From positions 1 to 64,000 of the forward strand of contig JAKDJD010000008.1 in the NCBI GenBank assembly GCA_030454085.1: a stretch of DNA of 64,000 nucleotides, given 5' to 3'. The notes under the pieces were generated by a model, which was not told the origin of the DNA, ran no database searches, and saw nothing but the letters and a program-made list of their open reading frames with translations. Position numbers and translations under genes: made by a program. Position 1 is the stretch's first letter. Every line of letters begins with the position of its first letter. Below are positions 42,830-52,410 of this stretch, piece after piece. Origin of the DNA: Kocuria sp. Its GTDB lineage: Bacteria > Actinomycetota > Actinomycetes > Actinomycetales > Micrococcaceae.

Positions 42830-44188
42830 ATGACGCTTACCCTGATCCTTATGGGGGCCTCCCTCATTTTCGCGTTACTGTTCGCCTCCCGGCCCCTGAT
42901 TCTCGTCTCGGCCCCGATCCTGATACGCCTGTTTCTCCCGGCGTACCAGGCCAGCGAATGGTTCAACGGGCTGCACCCCGCCGGATACATGGTCATGGCA
43001 TCGGCACTCGTCCAGACCATTTTCTACTGGCCCCGGGTGAAGAAGGTTTTGCGGTCGTCGTACCTCGAGATTGCCGTCTTCCTCTTGTTCTGCGCCCTGA
43101 TCATGGCCAACGTGCTGTCGATCTTCAACTCGTTCACGGGCAGCCTGATCAACATCGCGGTTGTTTATCTTCCGCCCTTCGTGCTGTACCTGATGTTCAA
43201 GATGGTCGTCTTCAGATCGGGATTCGAGGGTTTGCGCAAGGTCGCCTGGGCCATGCATCTGGCGATGCTGGTGCAGATGTATATGGCCATCCGGCAGCAC
43301 ATCACCGGACACATTATCGTCTTCGAGGAGACCGCCAAGTCGGCTCTGTGGCAACTGCAAGGAATTGACGAGATCGAGCGCAGTCAGGGTTTCGTGGAGA
43401 CGGGACTGGACTTCACCGCGCTCTGCGCCTTCATGGTTGCCCTGACCTACTTCATCCGGAATCCCATCCTTCGGTGGGCATTCATCGGTCTGTATCTATA
43501 CGGCGCGTTGCTCGGTAATGGTCGCGCATCCGTTGTGGCCGCCGCGGTCACGGCGGTGGTGGTGATTCTAGCCGGGAAGGAACGCATCCCGACAAAGCTC
43601 GCAGGGCTGGTCCTCATGGGCGGAACTGCCGTCTGGTTGTTGGGGACCGAGGCTGGTCAGGCGCTGAACGCGAAGATTGAGGACGACGGCGGGTCTTCCG
43701 AGCTCAGGGAAGAAGCCTACCGATGGGTCGAGGGCCACTGGCACCTCTTCACCTTCTCTGGGTACCCGGGAAGTCGTGATTTCCGGGGGTCGGGGATCCT
43801 GGGGTCTTCCCTCGAGAACGCGTATCTGATCGTAGGAGCGGATTACGGCCTCATCACCGCGGCGGTGCTTCTTCTTCTGCAGTTTTTCCTTGCTGTTCGG
43901 AACATGCGCAACACCGCGGGAATCGTGATGGCAGTCGGTGCCCTGGATCTTGTGGTGAACAACCTGACCAACAGCGGCTTTACGTCGAATCAGGCGGGGG
44001 CGTACCTGCTCTGGATCGCTCTGGGATTCGCGACGATCGGGAAGCACGGCTCCGAGTACGGATACGCGGGCTGTCGACCGGGCTTACTTGCTCAGTGGCG
44101 AAGAAACACACCATCAGCTCGGCCGGAGAACACCGGGTCAGCACCATCGAACGAAACAGTGTTAGTTGGGGGACAAACACATGGATAA
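42830..44188 (+). CDS. wzy: O-antigen/EPS polymerase-like membrane protein (Wzy)
   Basis: This 452-residue protein has about 11-12 predicted transmembrane helices and a large extracytoplasmic region near residues 300-345. That region includes FSGYPGSRDFRGSGILGSSLENAYL, the pattern expected of Wzy polymerases and O-antigen ligases. It links repeat units outside the membrane. The start ATG immediately follows the stop of the glycosyltransferase gene. The last 40 residues are a hydrophilic, probably cytoplasmic tail. Ligase and polymerase roles cannot be separated on sequence alone; polymerase is favoured by the Wzx/Wzz context. Confidence 0.8.
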   Translation: MTLTLILMGASLIFALLFASRPLILVSAPILIRLFLPAYQASEWFNGLHPAGYMVMASALVQTIFYWPRVKKVLRSSYLEIAVFLLFCALIMANVLSIFNSFTGSLINIAVVYLPPFVLYLMFKMVVFRSGFEGLRKVAWAMHLAMLVQMYMAIRQHITGHIIVFEETAKSALWQLQGIDEIERSQGFVETGLDFTALCAFMVALTYFIRNPILRWAFIGLYLYGALLGNGRASVVAAAVTAVVVILAGKERIPTKLAGLVLMGGTAVWLLGTEAGQALNAKIEDDGGSSELREEAYRWVEGHWHLFTFSGYPGSRDFRGSGILGSSLENAYLIVGADYGLITAAVLLLLQFFLAVRNMRNTAGIVMAVGALDLVVNNLTNSGFTSNQAGAYLLWIALGFATIGKHGSEYGYAGCRPGLLAQWRRNTPSARPENTGSAPSNETVLVGGQTHG

Positions 44189-45449
44189 CATCAGTTTGGT
44201 TGTGATCGGGCAGGGATATGTCGGTCTGCCTTTGGCACGCGAGGCCACACGGGCGGGAATCACCGTGGTCGGACTCGACCTTTCCATGGCCGTCGTCGAC
44301 GGGCTCAACTCCGGGCGCTCCCATGTCGACGACCTCTCGGATGCGGATGTTTCCGAAATGCTCGATGCCGGCTACAAGGCGACCTCGGATTACTCGGCCG
44401 TCCGGAGTGCGGACTACGTGGTGGTTTGCGTCCCCACTCCCCTGAGCGCTGACGGCAACCCGGACCTCGCACCGGTCGAAGCTTCGATGCGGTCGATCGC
44501 GAAGAACCTCGTCCGAGAAACGACGGTGATCCTGGAATCGACTACCTAGCCGGGAACCACGGATGTGTTGGTCAAGGGCATCTTCGATGATCAGGGCCTG
44601 ACCATCGACGAAGACTACTTCCTTGCCTTTTCCCCGGAACGGATCGACCCCGGCAACTCGACTTTCGGGCTGCGGAACACCCCCAAGGTCGTGGGTGGCG
44701 TGACCGAGGAGTCGGGGCGACGCGCCGTCGCACTGTACGAGCGCGTCGTCGATACCGTCGTTCCGGTGCGAGGAGCTCGCGAAGCGGAGACTGCGAAGCT
44801 TCTCGAGAACACGTACCGGCACATCAATATCGCGCTGGTCAATGAGATGGCCAAGTTCTGCCACGAATTGAACATTGATCTTTGGGAAGTCATCGATGCG
44901 GCCTCGACCAAACCCTTCGGATTCCAGCCCTTCTACCCAGGACCCGGCGTTGGCGGTCATTGCATCCCGATCGACCCGAATTATCTCTCCTACGAGGTTA
45001 AGAAGTCTCTCGGATACCCCTTCCGGTTCGTGGAACTGGCGCAGGAAATCAACCAGTCGATGCCCCGATACGTGGCCGAACGAGCGGCGGAGATCCTGAA
45101 CGAGGACGGAAAATCCGTGAAATCGGCCAAGATCCTCCTTCTGGGCGTCACGTACAAACCGGATATCGCGGATCAGCGCGAGTCCCCGGCGGTTCCCGTG
45201 GCCCGGGAACTGGCCAAACGCGGTGCGGACCTGTCTTACTTCGACCCCCACGTCGAGGCCTGGAAGTCCGGCCCGCGATTCGTGACCAAGACCGAAAACG
45301 ACCATCTGGACCAAGCGCTGAGCGACGCAGACTTGGCCATTCTTTTGCAGAAGCACGGAGAATTCGATGTTGACTCCCTGGCACAAAAATCGCGGCGATT
45401 CTTCGACACCCGCGGATGTACCGACCGGTCCCACGCCGTCCGTCTCTAG
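44181..45449 (+). pseudogene. UDP-N-acetylhexosamine 6-dehydrogenase with in-frame amber codon
   Basis: The gene would encode a 422-codon nucleotide-sugar dehydrogenase of the WecC/WbpA type, making a UDP-N-acetyl-hexosaminuronate. A TAG at 44547-44549 interrupts it without changing frame. The text around it reads ILESTT, stop, PGTTDVLVKG, where family members have Tyr, so TAC changed to TAG by one base. Both parts are otherwise intact: NAD motif VVIGQGYVGLPLA near residue 7, FSPERIDPGN near 150, catalytic Cys in GVGGHCIPIDPNYL near 261, and a normal C terminus. ATG 44181 overlaps the end of wzy by 8 bp. Unless suppressed or a sequencing error, the enzyme is lost. Confidence 0.87.
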
Positions 45450-46056
45450 TTCGCCGGAACCAGGCACGGAGGAGGAAGCCGCCCCAACGGAGTTCAAGGT
45501 GTGCTTCGTGTGCACCGGAAATGTCTGCCGGTCGCCGCTGGCCATGGGATACCTCAACGACATCACGGGAGACATCCCCGTGCGAGCAGAGTCCGGGGGT
45601 ACGGGAGCCAACCCGGAGGTCGAGGTGCCCCAGGAGATCCTGGACATCGCCTCCTCCCGTGGATTTGACTTGTCCGCTCACCGGCCACGGGCCATCACCG
45701 TGGATGGAATCAACGAGGCAGACCTGGTGCTGACTGCGACCACCGAGCAGCGATCCGAGGTTCTGTCCGCGACTCCAAGGGCGCTGAAAAAGACCTTCAC
45801 GCTGAAGGAATTCGCGCGGTTGGCAGAGCTCGTCGAGTGGGAACCCGTGGATTCCTTCAGCTCCGCGGAGAACCTCGTCCAGAAGTGCTCCGCGTTCGTT
45901 GCGGAGGCTTCCTCCCGCCGCTCCCAGGTCGGTCGGGACGCGGAGGCCGATCTGGACATCGTCGACCCCTATCTCCAGGACGCGGCGGTCTACCGCCAAA
46001 CCGGGGAAGAGGTCTTCATGGCCATCGACCAGTTCCTGCGAAAGATGTTCCGCTGA
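45367..46056 (+). CDS. Low-molecular-weight protein tyrosine phosphatase (Wzb-like)
   Basis: This 229-residue protein contains a LMW-PTP domain from about residue 44 with the P-loop CTGNVCRSP (C-x5-R) and the general acid in DIVDPY near 198. It should dephosphorylate the BY-kinase encoded next and so control polymer length and export. The residues before the domain form a Ser/Thr/Pro/Glu-rich extension, and the assigned ATG lies 83 bp inside the previous gene. A GTG at about 45499 is an alternative start, but it lacks a close ribosome binding site. A GGAGGAGGAA stretch at about 45469 lies within the gene. Confidence 0.83.
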   Translation: MLTPWHKNRGDSSTPADVPTGPTPSVSSSPEPGTEEEAAPTEFKVCFVCTGNVCRSPLAMGYLNDITGDIPVRAESGGTGANPEVEVPQEILDIASSRGFDLSAHRPRAITVDGINEADLVLTATTEQRSEVLSATPRALKKTFTLKEFARLAELVEWEPVDSFSSAENLVQKCSAFVAEASSRRSQVGRDAEADLDIVDPYLQDAAVYRQTGEEVFMAIDQFLRKMFR

Positions 46057-46106
46057 GGCGCTGCGGAGAGCGGGAACCACAAAACGTATTGGAGAGACAA
46101 GTAGGT

Positions 46107-47687
46107 ATGGGCGAGAAGAACCCAGTATTGATCGATGGAACCGCGTCGGAAAAGAGTTCGGGGCTGGTTCAGGCGTTTGTGCGCACTGTTCGCCGCCGCT
46201 GGTACTTTCTGGTGATCGGTGTGGTCGTCGGTGCGTTGGTCGGCGTCGGCGTTTCGGTCCTCCAACCACGTGTTTACGCGGCCGACGCTACGGGGATTGT
46301 CACAACCGACAACAACAACAGCATTGGTCTGGCCTCGACCACGGACACCCTCGCCAAGTCGAAGGCGACCCAGTACAAGAGTCTCGCAGCCTCCCGCGGT
46401 GTGGCCGAGGACGCCATCCGGTCCACCGGATTCGACCTCACGCCGCAGCAGGCACTCGGCATGGTTTCGGTCGCCGTCCCTTTGGACACGGCGCAGATCC
46501 AGGTCACGGTTCGGTCCCAGGACCCCGACAGCGCTCGGGAACTCGCGGATGCGTGGATCAAGTCCCTGTCTACGAACGTCGAACGGGTCGAGACCGGAGG
46601 CAACACGGCCGCGCCCAAGGATTCTTCCGATTCTGAGGAATCTGAAGAATCACAGGCCGATCCGGCCAATTCGGTGCTCAAATTCATCGAATACGTTCAA
46701 GCCGAGACCCCGACCTCGCCTATATCCCCGAACGTGAAGTTGAACGCTGCGCTGGGGGCATTGGTTCTGCTGGTTGTGGTTCTGCTTCTGCTCCTGCTGC
46801 AGGCCTTCCGGGACCGCAGTATCCGTTCGGTCGAGATCCTCCGAGAGGTCATGGGCAATTCCCCCTTGCTGGGGACCGTGCCGTTGTCCGATTCGCTGAG
46901 CGAATCGCGATTGATCCCACCTGAGTCCTTGGGCGCCCAAGCGCATCGGCGTGACTTCGGCGTGGTGGAGTCGTTCAAAGAGATCCGGACCAATCTGCAA
47001 TTCATGAATCCGGACCGGCCTCCCCGGCGGTTCGTGGTGACCTCCTGCCTCCCCGAGGACGGGAAGTCCACCGTGGCGGACAACCTCGCTATTGCCCTCG
47101 CCCAGGGCGGTGACCCGGTCTACCTCGTGGATGCCGATCTGCGGCGTCCCACGGTTGCCAAGAGGTTCGGTCTGATCACGGATGTCGGGCTGACCGACGT
47201 CATCATCGGCCGGGCCGACATGGACGATGTCATCCAGGAAGTGCATACGTATCCGAACCTGTTCGTCTTGGCGGCGGGGCACACTCCGCCGAATCCGTCG
47301 GAGATCCTCGCTTCGGAACGTTTCTCAACCATGATCGATCGGCTGGCCGAGAAGGGCACGGTCATCATGGATGCTCCGCCGTTGCTCCCGGTCAGCGACT
47401 CGGCAATCATTGCCACCAAATTCGACGGAGCCCTGGTTGTCGTCGAGGCCGGCGGCACCACGCGCGATCAGCTCGGAAAGTCGTTGCAGAATCTCGAACA
47501 GATCAACGCACAGTTGTTGGGCACGGTGTTGAACAAGGTGCCCACGCGGGGTAGCGAGGCCGGCTACTACAGCTACTACGGAAAGAACTACTACTACGAG
47601 GCTGAGAAGGAGTCCTCGCGGAGCGGGAGGCGTTCGCGGAAGAAGGGTTTAGACCGGAAGACTGGAAAGGCAAAGAGCGGCGTCTGA
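46107..47687 (+). CDS. Wzz/BY-kinase: chain-length determinant and tyrosine autokinase
   Basis: This 526-residue membrane protein joins a Wzz-type domain to a bacterial tyrosine kinase. Helix 1 lies at about residues 31-52 and helix 2 at about 211-233 (LVLLVVVLLLLLLQAF). Between them is the extracytoplasmic part with an acidic Ser/Glu stretch near 170-180. The kinase has Walker A CLPEDGKSTVADNLA near 312, Walker A' VYLVDADLRRP near 340 and Walker B VIMDAPPLLPVSD near 420. The C terminus has a Tyr cluster (YYSYYGKNYYYE) for autophosphorylation and then a basic tail. GGAGAG precedes ATG 46107. It controls polymer length with the phosphatase upstream. Confidence 0.88.
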   Translation: MGEKNPVLIDGTASEKSSGLVQAFVRTVRRRWYFLVIGVVVGALVGVGVSVLQPRVYAADATGIVTTDNNNSIGLASTTDTLAKSKATQYKSLAASRGVAEDAIRSTGFDLTPQQALGMVSVAVPLDTAQIQVTVRSQDPDSARELADAWIKSLSTNVERVETGGNTAAPKDSSDSEESEESQADPANSVLKFIEYVQAETPTSPISPNVKLNAALGALVLLVVVLLLLLLQAFRDRSIRSVEILREVMGNSPLLGTVPLSDSLSESRLIPPESLGAQAHRRDFGVVESFKEIRTNLQFMNPDRPPRRFVVTSCLPEDGKSTVADNLAIALAQGGDPVYLVDADLRRPTVAKRFGLITDVGLTDVIIGRADMDDVIQEVHTYPNLFVLAAGHTPPNPSEILASERFSTMIDRLAEKGTVIMDAPPLLPVSDSAIIATKFDGALVVVEAGGTTRDQLGKSLQNLEQINAQLLGTVLNKVPTRGSEAGYYSYYGKNYYYEAEKESSRSGRRSRKKGLDRKTGKAKSGV

Positions 47688-47822
47688 CGTCGCCCAGGCA
47701 CCGATCATGTCCGAATCCGAATCGGCTCGCGGACTCTCGAAGGGGCGGGCCCCCGAGAACACCTCAGTACAGAATCCGACCTCTATGGGTCGGGGCTCTT
47801 CTATTCTCTGCTGAGTAACCTC

Positions 47823-49112
47823 TTGGCGCCCGTCGCCGGCCTGGCCATTGCCCCCATTCTGTCCCATGGGCTTGGCGAGGCCGGTCGAGGGGCGCTCGGG
47901 GGAGTGACCTCCATCGTGCTGGTCGCCTCTTCAGCGGGTGCCTTCGGCATGCCCGAAGCTCTCACCTTCTTTGCCGCGCGATACGTTCGGCGACGTCGTT
48001 CTGTGCTGCGCCTGGCCCTCTGGACACTGCTGTCTCTCGGGGCGCTCTGCGCCCTCGCGGTGTGGGGTCTGAGCCCGTTCCTCTCGAGCGGTCACGGGAA
48101 GGAGTATCGGACACTCCTGCTGCTCACGGCCGTGGCTCTGGTCCCGAACATGCTGATCCTCCTCCCGAGGGCGTACGCCGCCGCGACAGGTCAGTGGAAG
48201 TACCAGGCCTTGGAACAAGGGTTGTTCTCGGTGCTCCGGCTGGTCGCGTTGGTGGTTCTGCTCTGGACCGGACATCTGACGGTGCTCAACGCCGTGCTCG
48301 TGACACTGGCTTCTCCCGTGCTCGGTGCCCTCTCCTACGTGCCCGTGCTCCGGGGGTTTCGAGGCGGCGGGGCGCCGCCCGTCCGGGAAGAACCTCAGAG
48401 GGCGGGGGAGATGTGGGCCTACGGGTCGAAGATCTGGCTCGGTTCTCTCTCCGGCATCATTCTCAGCCGGATCGACCAGACGGTCATGATCAAGTTGACC
48501 ACCCTGGAGCAGCAGGGGCTGTACGCCGTTGCCGTGACCATCGGGGAGATTCCGTCTGTGCTCTCCAACGCGTTCCGCAACGTGGTTTTCGCCGCGGATT
48601 CCGCGGATACGGGGGACGGTGCCACCTCGGAGTATGCCGATCGACGCCTGACCACGATGGCGCGGATTACCTTGATTCTGACGGTCCTGACCGCGTTGCC
48701 GATCGCTGCGACGTCGTTCCTCTGGGTGGGGCCAGTCTTCGGGGCGGAGTTCTCCGCGTCGATCCCGATGCTCCTGGTGCTCCTTGCCGCCGCAGTGATG
48801 GGGGCACCCGGCTCAGTGGCGGGTGCGGGACTCTCGGGCCGGGGCCGTCCGGATTTGCGGAGCAGGTCCATGGCCATCGGGGCCGTCTTCAACCTCATCG
48901 TGCTTCTAGGGGCAACGCCCTTCCTGGGCGGCATGGGAGCGGCATTGTCCACCCTCGTCGGGAGTGCTGTGGCCGGGAACCTGAATATCTATTATTTGTG
49001 CCGTCATTTCGGATTCAGCCTCCCGGCGTTTTACGCGGTCTCTCGTAGGGACGTCGCCATGATGACGAAGGCGGCGGGGAAAATCCTTCAGAGAATGGGA
49101 GTCACACGATGA
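47823..49112 (+). CDS. wzx: Flippase (Wzx, polysaccharide transporter); N-terminal frame appears broken
   Basis: The readable frame gives 429 residues with about 12 hydrophobic helices, including MWAYGSKIWLGSLSGIILSR near 200, matching Wzx/MATE-like flippases that move lipid-linked repeat units outward. The listed TTG start is poor. In the same frame, codons upstream encode LFYSLLSNLLAPVAG, a normal first helix, but no start exists between there and the previous stop. ATG 47707 in another frame begins MSESESARGLSKGRAPENTS. A 1-base deletion in the G/C-run around 47741-47755 would join the two, so the true gene is probably 47707-49112 with a frameshift. It overlaps the next gene by 4 bp. Confidence 0.75.
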   Translation: MAPVAGLAIAPILSHGLGEAGRGALGGVTSIVLVASSAGAFGMPEALTFFAARYVRRRRSVLRLALWTLLSLGALCALAVWGLSPFLSSGHGKEYRTLLLLTAVALVPNMLILLPRAYAAATGQWKYQALEQGLFSVLRLVALVVLLWTGHLTVLNAVLVTLASPVLGALSYVPVLRGFRGGGAPPVREEPQRAGEMWAYGSKIWLGSLSGIILSRIDQTVMIKLTTLEQQGLYAVAVTIGEIPSVLSNAFRNVVFAADSADTGDGATSEYADRRLTTMARITLILTVLTALPIAATSFLWVGPVFGAEFSASIPMLLVLLAAAVMGAPGSVAGAGLSGRGRPDLRSRSMAIGAVFNLIVLLGATPFLGGMGAALSTLVGSAVAGNLNIYYLCRHFGFSLPAFYAVSRRDVAMMTKAAGKILQRMGVTR

Positions 49113-49993
49113 CAGAAACGCCTTTGGATTTGCAGGTCTCTCGGCCGTTGCGCATCCCGTGGAAGGCGGCGGTCATGGCCAGGCTTCGCCTGATCAACAG
49201 GTTCTCCTCTACGACCGTTCTGGGAGAGGCCCCTGTCGCCGTGAATATCACCTCGTACGGGCACCGCCTCTCGACGGTATGGCTCGCGATCGAGTCCATC
49301 GCTCAGGGACGTGTTAAACCACAACGTATGATTCTGTGGATCGACGACGATACTTTCGACGTCAAGAACTATCCCCAGCTCCTTCGCCTGCAACGACGCG
49401 GTCTCGAGATTCTCACGTGTGAGAACTTCGGCCCTTTCAAGAAGTTCTATCCCTATATCCGGATGACGGAGGCGCAAGGACTCGCCCTGGTCACGGCCGA
49501 CGACGACCTCTTGTATCCGGCCGGCTGGTTGGAGCGAATGAGCATCGCTCATCAGCGGTATCCCCACGACCTGATTGCTGTGCGGTGCCATCAATGGACT
49601 CTGGCGAAGGGCGGAACCGAGGCGGCCCCGTATTCGCGTTGGGGCACTGCTCAAGCGCCCAGCCTGAGTCACGCCAATTTCGTGACAGGGGGAAGCGGCG
49701 CCGTCTTTCCCCTGGCTCTACAGGAACGCATCCTGCGGGATGGCACGGACTTCACGAAGACTTGCCCGCGTGCGGACGACATCTGGATCAACATTGAGGC
49801 GATCCGGGCAGGTATCAAAGCGCGATTCGTCTCTCCGACGGGTCTGACTTACATTTCCATACCCGGGCTCCAGCAGAAATCCTCCCTGCACCAGAGCAAC
49901 GTGGCCGAGAACGGCAACGATGCCCAAATCCGCGCAACACTGACCACCGAGGATATTCGGGTTCTGGCCGCCGAGGCCCCCGTCATCGACTGA
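49109..49993 (+). CDS. GT2-like glycosyltransferase
   Basis: This 294-residue protein is probably a GT-A fold transferase: VNITSYGHRLSTVWLAIESI near residue 44 is followed by MILWIDDD near 73 and ALVTADDDLLYPAGWLERM near 130 (DxD-type metal site). ATG overlaps the flippase stop. Its C-terminal 30 residues (NGNDAQIRATLTTEDIR and following) occur again in two degraded copies at 51140-51235 and 52411-52500, each before an SGNH gene, so this gene's end was duplicated together with the gene downstream. Confidence 0.75.
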   Translation: MTETPLDLQVSRPLRIPWKAAVMARLRLINRFSSTTVLGEAPVAVNITSYGHRLSTVWLAIESIAQGRVKPQRMILWIDDDTFDVKNYPQLLRLQRRGLEILTCENFGPFKKFYPYIRMTEAQGLALVTADDDLLYPAGWLERMSIAHQRYPHDLIAVRCHQWTLAKGGTEAAPYSRWGTAQAPSLSHANFVTGGSGAVFPLALQERILRDGTDFTKTCPRADDIWINIEAIRAGIKARFVSPTGLTYISIPGLQQKSSLHQSNVAENGNDAQIRATLTTEDIRVLAAEAPVID

Positions 49994-50020
49994 ACTTCAC
50001 TCCGAGGAGAAAGAACGGCA

Positions 50021-51088
50021 ATGGTTCACGGCATGTCATTGAAAGATGTATCGGCCGATGCCCCCTGGCAACTGCCCTCACGGCGTTCCCTATTTCGGGC
50101 TTTAGGCGTAGGGGCCGCGGTACTGGGCACAGCGGGTTGTGCCCAGGAACCGTTGAAGCGGAGCTCGTCTCCCAACTCATTGTCGAGCAGCGCGTCTCCG
50201 AGCGAGGATGCCCGACGTCGATCGTCCCGCAAGAAGTGGGTACACGTCGGGGACTCGTTCACCCGATTGTCCCACTTGGTCCCAGCGTGCGCAGCCATGA
50301 CCGGTTTCCAACACATGGACGCGAGTATCCCGGCGGACAATTCGCTCACCGCGACAATTAGAACGGGAAGCGACCCATTGAGGGCACGGGTAGACGGCGA
50401 CAAGATACCGGCCGAGGGAAGTGTGGAAATTCTCGACTTCGATCCGGCGGGCTTTCGGATGCTGGAGGGTTGGGAGTACAAGGTCGAAATACATGGTGTT
50501 CGGGGAGTCATGATCTTGCAACCGCCCACGAAGAAGACTCTGTTCACGCGCGAACGCGAAGGCGAGGCGGTCGATGCTACCGGGCGGGTCGACATCCTCA
50601 TGGACCCGGGCCACGAACAGGGCATAGGTACCGAGGGTTTCCACCATAACTATTCGGTTGTTTTCGCGCTGGGACGCAACGACATCGATCTCGGGGAGCC
50701 CGTTGATGACCTGGTGAAGAACATTCGGACCATGATCGAGAAGCACCCGGCCGATGAGCTGAGGTATGTGGTGACCGAGATTCCCGCCTGGCAGGACGAG
50801 AAGAACGGTACTCCGGAGCGTGAAGAACTCGATGCCTGGAACGGAAGGCTCAAACAGGAGTTCGGGGATGCATTCATTGAACCCTTCCGGTGGCTTATCG
50901 ATCATCGGGAAAAGTCATTCGCTTTGGCCGGTCAGGAGATGACCGACGAGGACCGAGCCGCCGGGGACGAGGGCGTCATACCTGTTTCCCTGACCCTGGG
51001 CGATCGGGGCCACCTCAGCGAGGCCGGCGGAAAAGCATGCGCCGCGGGCGTCGTCGAAGAACTCAAACGCCTGAACCTCGTGCGGTGA
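50021..51088 (+). CDS. Tat-dependent SGNH-type lipoprotein, copy A
   Basis: This 355-residue protein has a twin-arginine signal SRRSLFRALGVG at about residues 20-31 and a lipobox ending GTAGC with Cys near 40, so it should be exported folded and anchored. The domain carries SGNH-hydrolase blocks: VHVGDSFT near 75 (nucleophile Ser), ALGRNDID near 215 (block III Asn) and GDRGHLS near 330 (D-x2-H). Such enzymes add or remove acetyl or other acyl groups on polysaccharides. GAGGAG lies about 12 bp before ATG 50021. Two paralogs follow. A role in modifying the exported polymer is inferred from the locus. Confidence 0.78.
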   Translation: MVHGMSLKDVSADAPWQLPSRRSLFRALGVGAAVLGTAGCAQEPLKRSSSPNSLSSSASPSEDARRRSSRKKWVHVGDSFTRLSHLVPACAAMTGFQHMDASIPADNSLTATIRTGSDPLRARVDGDKIPAEGSVEILDFDPAGFRMLEGWEYKVEIHGVRGVMILQPPTKKTLFTREREGEAVDATGRVDILMDPGHEQGIGTEGFHHNYSVVFALGRNDIDLGEPVDDLVKNIRTMIEKHPADELRYVVTEIPAWQDEKNGTPEREELDAWNGRLKQEFGDAFIEPFRWLIDHREKSFALAGQEMTDEDRAAGDEGVIPVSLTLGDRGHLSEAGGKACAAGVVEELKRLNLVR

Positions 51089-51139
51089 GAGATTTAGTAC
51101 CCAAAATTCTCACCACATGATGAGGAAGGGTCGCTGACA

Positions 51140-51235
51140 ATGAAATCCGGATCCGGGAATGATCTCCAGGTCCGCGCCGCGCTGACCCCTGAGGAGGTTC
51201 GGTATCCGGCCGCAGAGGAACCCTTCATCGACTGG
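51140..51235 (+). pseudogene. Remnant of glycosyltransferase 3' end, copy 1
   Basis: Translation reads SGNDLQVRAALTPEEVRYP and continues to EEPFID, aligning with the last 30 residues of the 49109 gene. The stop codon has become TGG, and the distance to the next SGNH start (26 bp) equals that after the intact gene (27 bp). It marks duplication of a glycosyltransferase-end plus SGNH unit. Confidence 0.75.
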
Positions 51236-51261
51236 CCTTCACTCGAGAAGAAAGAACAACA

Positions 51262-52350
51262 ATGGTTTATGGCAAATCAGTGCCAGATGCATCGGCGAAT
51301 GCTCTCGGGCAGCGGATCTCGCGGCGTTCAGTGCTCCGATCCCTGGGTATAGGCGCAACGGTGGTCACCACGGCAGGGTGCGCCCAGGAACCTGTGAAGA
51401 GGTCTTCAACCCCTACCCCTGAGGCCACGCCTGAGCCCTCAACCGTGGCAACACCAAAACGGTCTTCTCGCAAACGGTGGGTGCATTTCGGCGATTCCTT
51501 CACCCGAGTCTCCAAGGTCGCTCCGGCTCTCGGAGAATTAACTGGTTACATGCACCTGGATGCGAGTGTTCCTGGTGATAATTCCCTGACCGCGGCTATT
51601 AGGTCCGGCAGCATCGGTCTCAAAGGTGAGGTTCTTGGAGGTAAGATTCCCTCTTCCGGCGATATTGAAGTGCTCAACTTTGCACCGCATGGATACAAAA
51701 TGCTGGAGCAATGGGATTATAACGCAGAAATTTTGGGGGTTCGGGGAATTCTGATTCTACGTTCGACAGACGGGAAAGTTCATTTTGAACGGAATCGCCC
51801 CGGTCATGAAGTGGATGCTCCGGGAGCTTCCGAAATTATCTTGGACCCGACCCATGAACAGCAGCATTTGGGCCAAGGGTTCCATACGAATTCTTCGATC
51901 GTGTTCGCGATCGGACGCAACGATCTCGACACTCAACAGGAAGTTGGCGGCTTGGTCGACCATATTAGGGTCATGATCGACAAGCATCCCGCCGAGCAGG
52001 TGGAGTTCGTGGTGACCGAGATACCTCCGTGGCAGAACGAGAAAATCGGAACCCCTGAACGCGAAAAGCTCGACGCATGGAACAACCGCCTCAAGGAGGA
52101 GTTCGGAGACAGATACATCGAGCCGGTCCAGTGGGTACTCAAGCACCTGGAAAAGTCCTTGTCGCTGGCGGACAAGAGAATGACCCGCCTAGACAGGCCG
52201 TCCGTGGAAAGCGGAGTCATACCCGTGTCGCTGAAGGAGGACGAGCGCGGGCACTTCAGCATCGATGGGGGAAAGCATGGGCCATGGGAATGTACGAAGA
52301 GTTCAAACGCCTGCACTTGGTGTGATGCTCGATCACAGCTCGCCGAATGA
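51262..52350 (+). CDS. Tat-dependent SGNH-type lipoprotein, copy B (3' frameshift)
   Basis: This copy has 362 residues as read. It keeps the twin-arginine motif SRRSVLRSLGIG and the TAGC lipobox, with VHFGDSFT, AIGRNDLD and DERGHFS as the three SGNH blocks. Its C terminus differs from copies A and C: after DGGK the frame changes, and the expected WAMGMYEEFKRLHLV is encoded in another frame ending at 52325. One missing G in the G-run at 52267-52271 explains this. Base composition is visibly more AT-rich than in copies A and C, and protein identity to them is lower, so this copy may have diverged longer or been acquired. Confidence 0.72.
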   Translation: MVYGKSVPDASANALGQRISRRSVLRSLGIGATVVTTAGCAQEPVKRSSTPTPEATPEPSTVATPKRSSRKRWVHFGDSFTRVSKVAPALGELTGYMHLDASVPGDNSLTAAIRSGSIGLKGEVLGGKIPSSGDIEVLNFAPHGYKMLEQWDYNAEILGVRGILILRSTDGKVHFERNRPGHEVDAPGASEIILDPTHEQQHLGQGFHTNSSIVFAIGRNDLDTQQEVGGLVDHIRVMIDKHPAEQVEFVVTEIPPWQNEKIGTPEREKLDAWNNRLKEEFGDRYIEPVQWVLKHLEKSLSLADKRMTRLDRPSVESGVIPVSLKEDERGHFSIDGGKHGPWECTKSSNACTWCDARSQLAE

Positions 52351-52410
52351 CCTTCTGCGCCAGGGGAGAGGACGGCGGGCATGCCGAATGGTCGTCCCAT
52401 GGCGGTCTTG

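Noticed and set aside
44166-44549. Separate 127-residue dehydrogenase-like protein followed by an independent 294-residue protein
   Set aside because: Both halves share one frame and form one continuous family match, so a single gene with an amber codon is the simpler reading.
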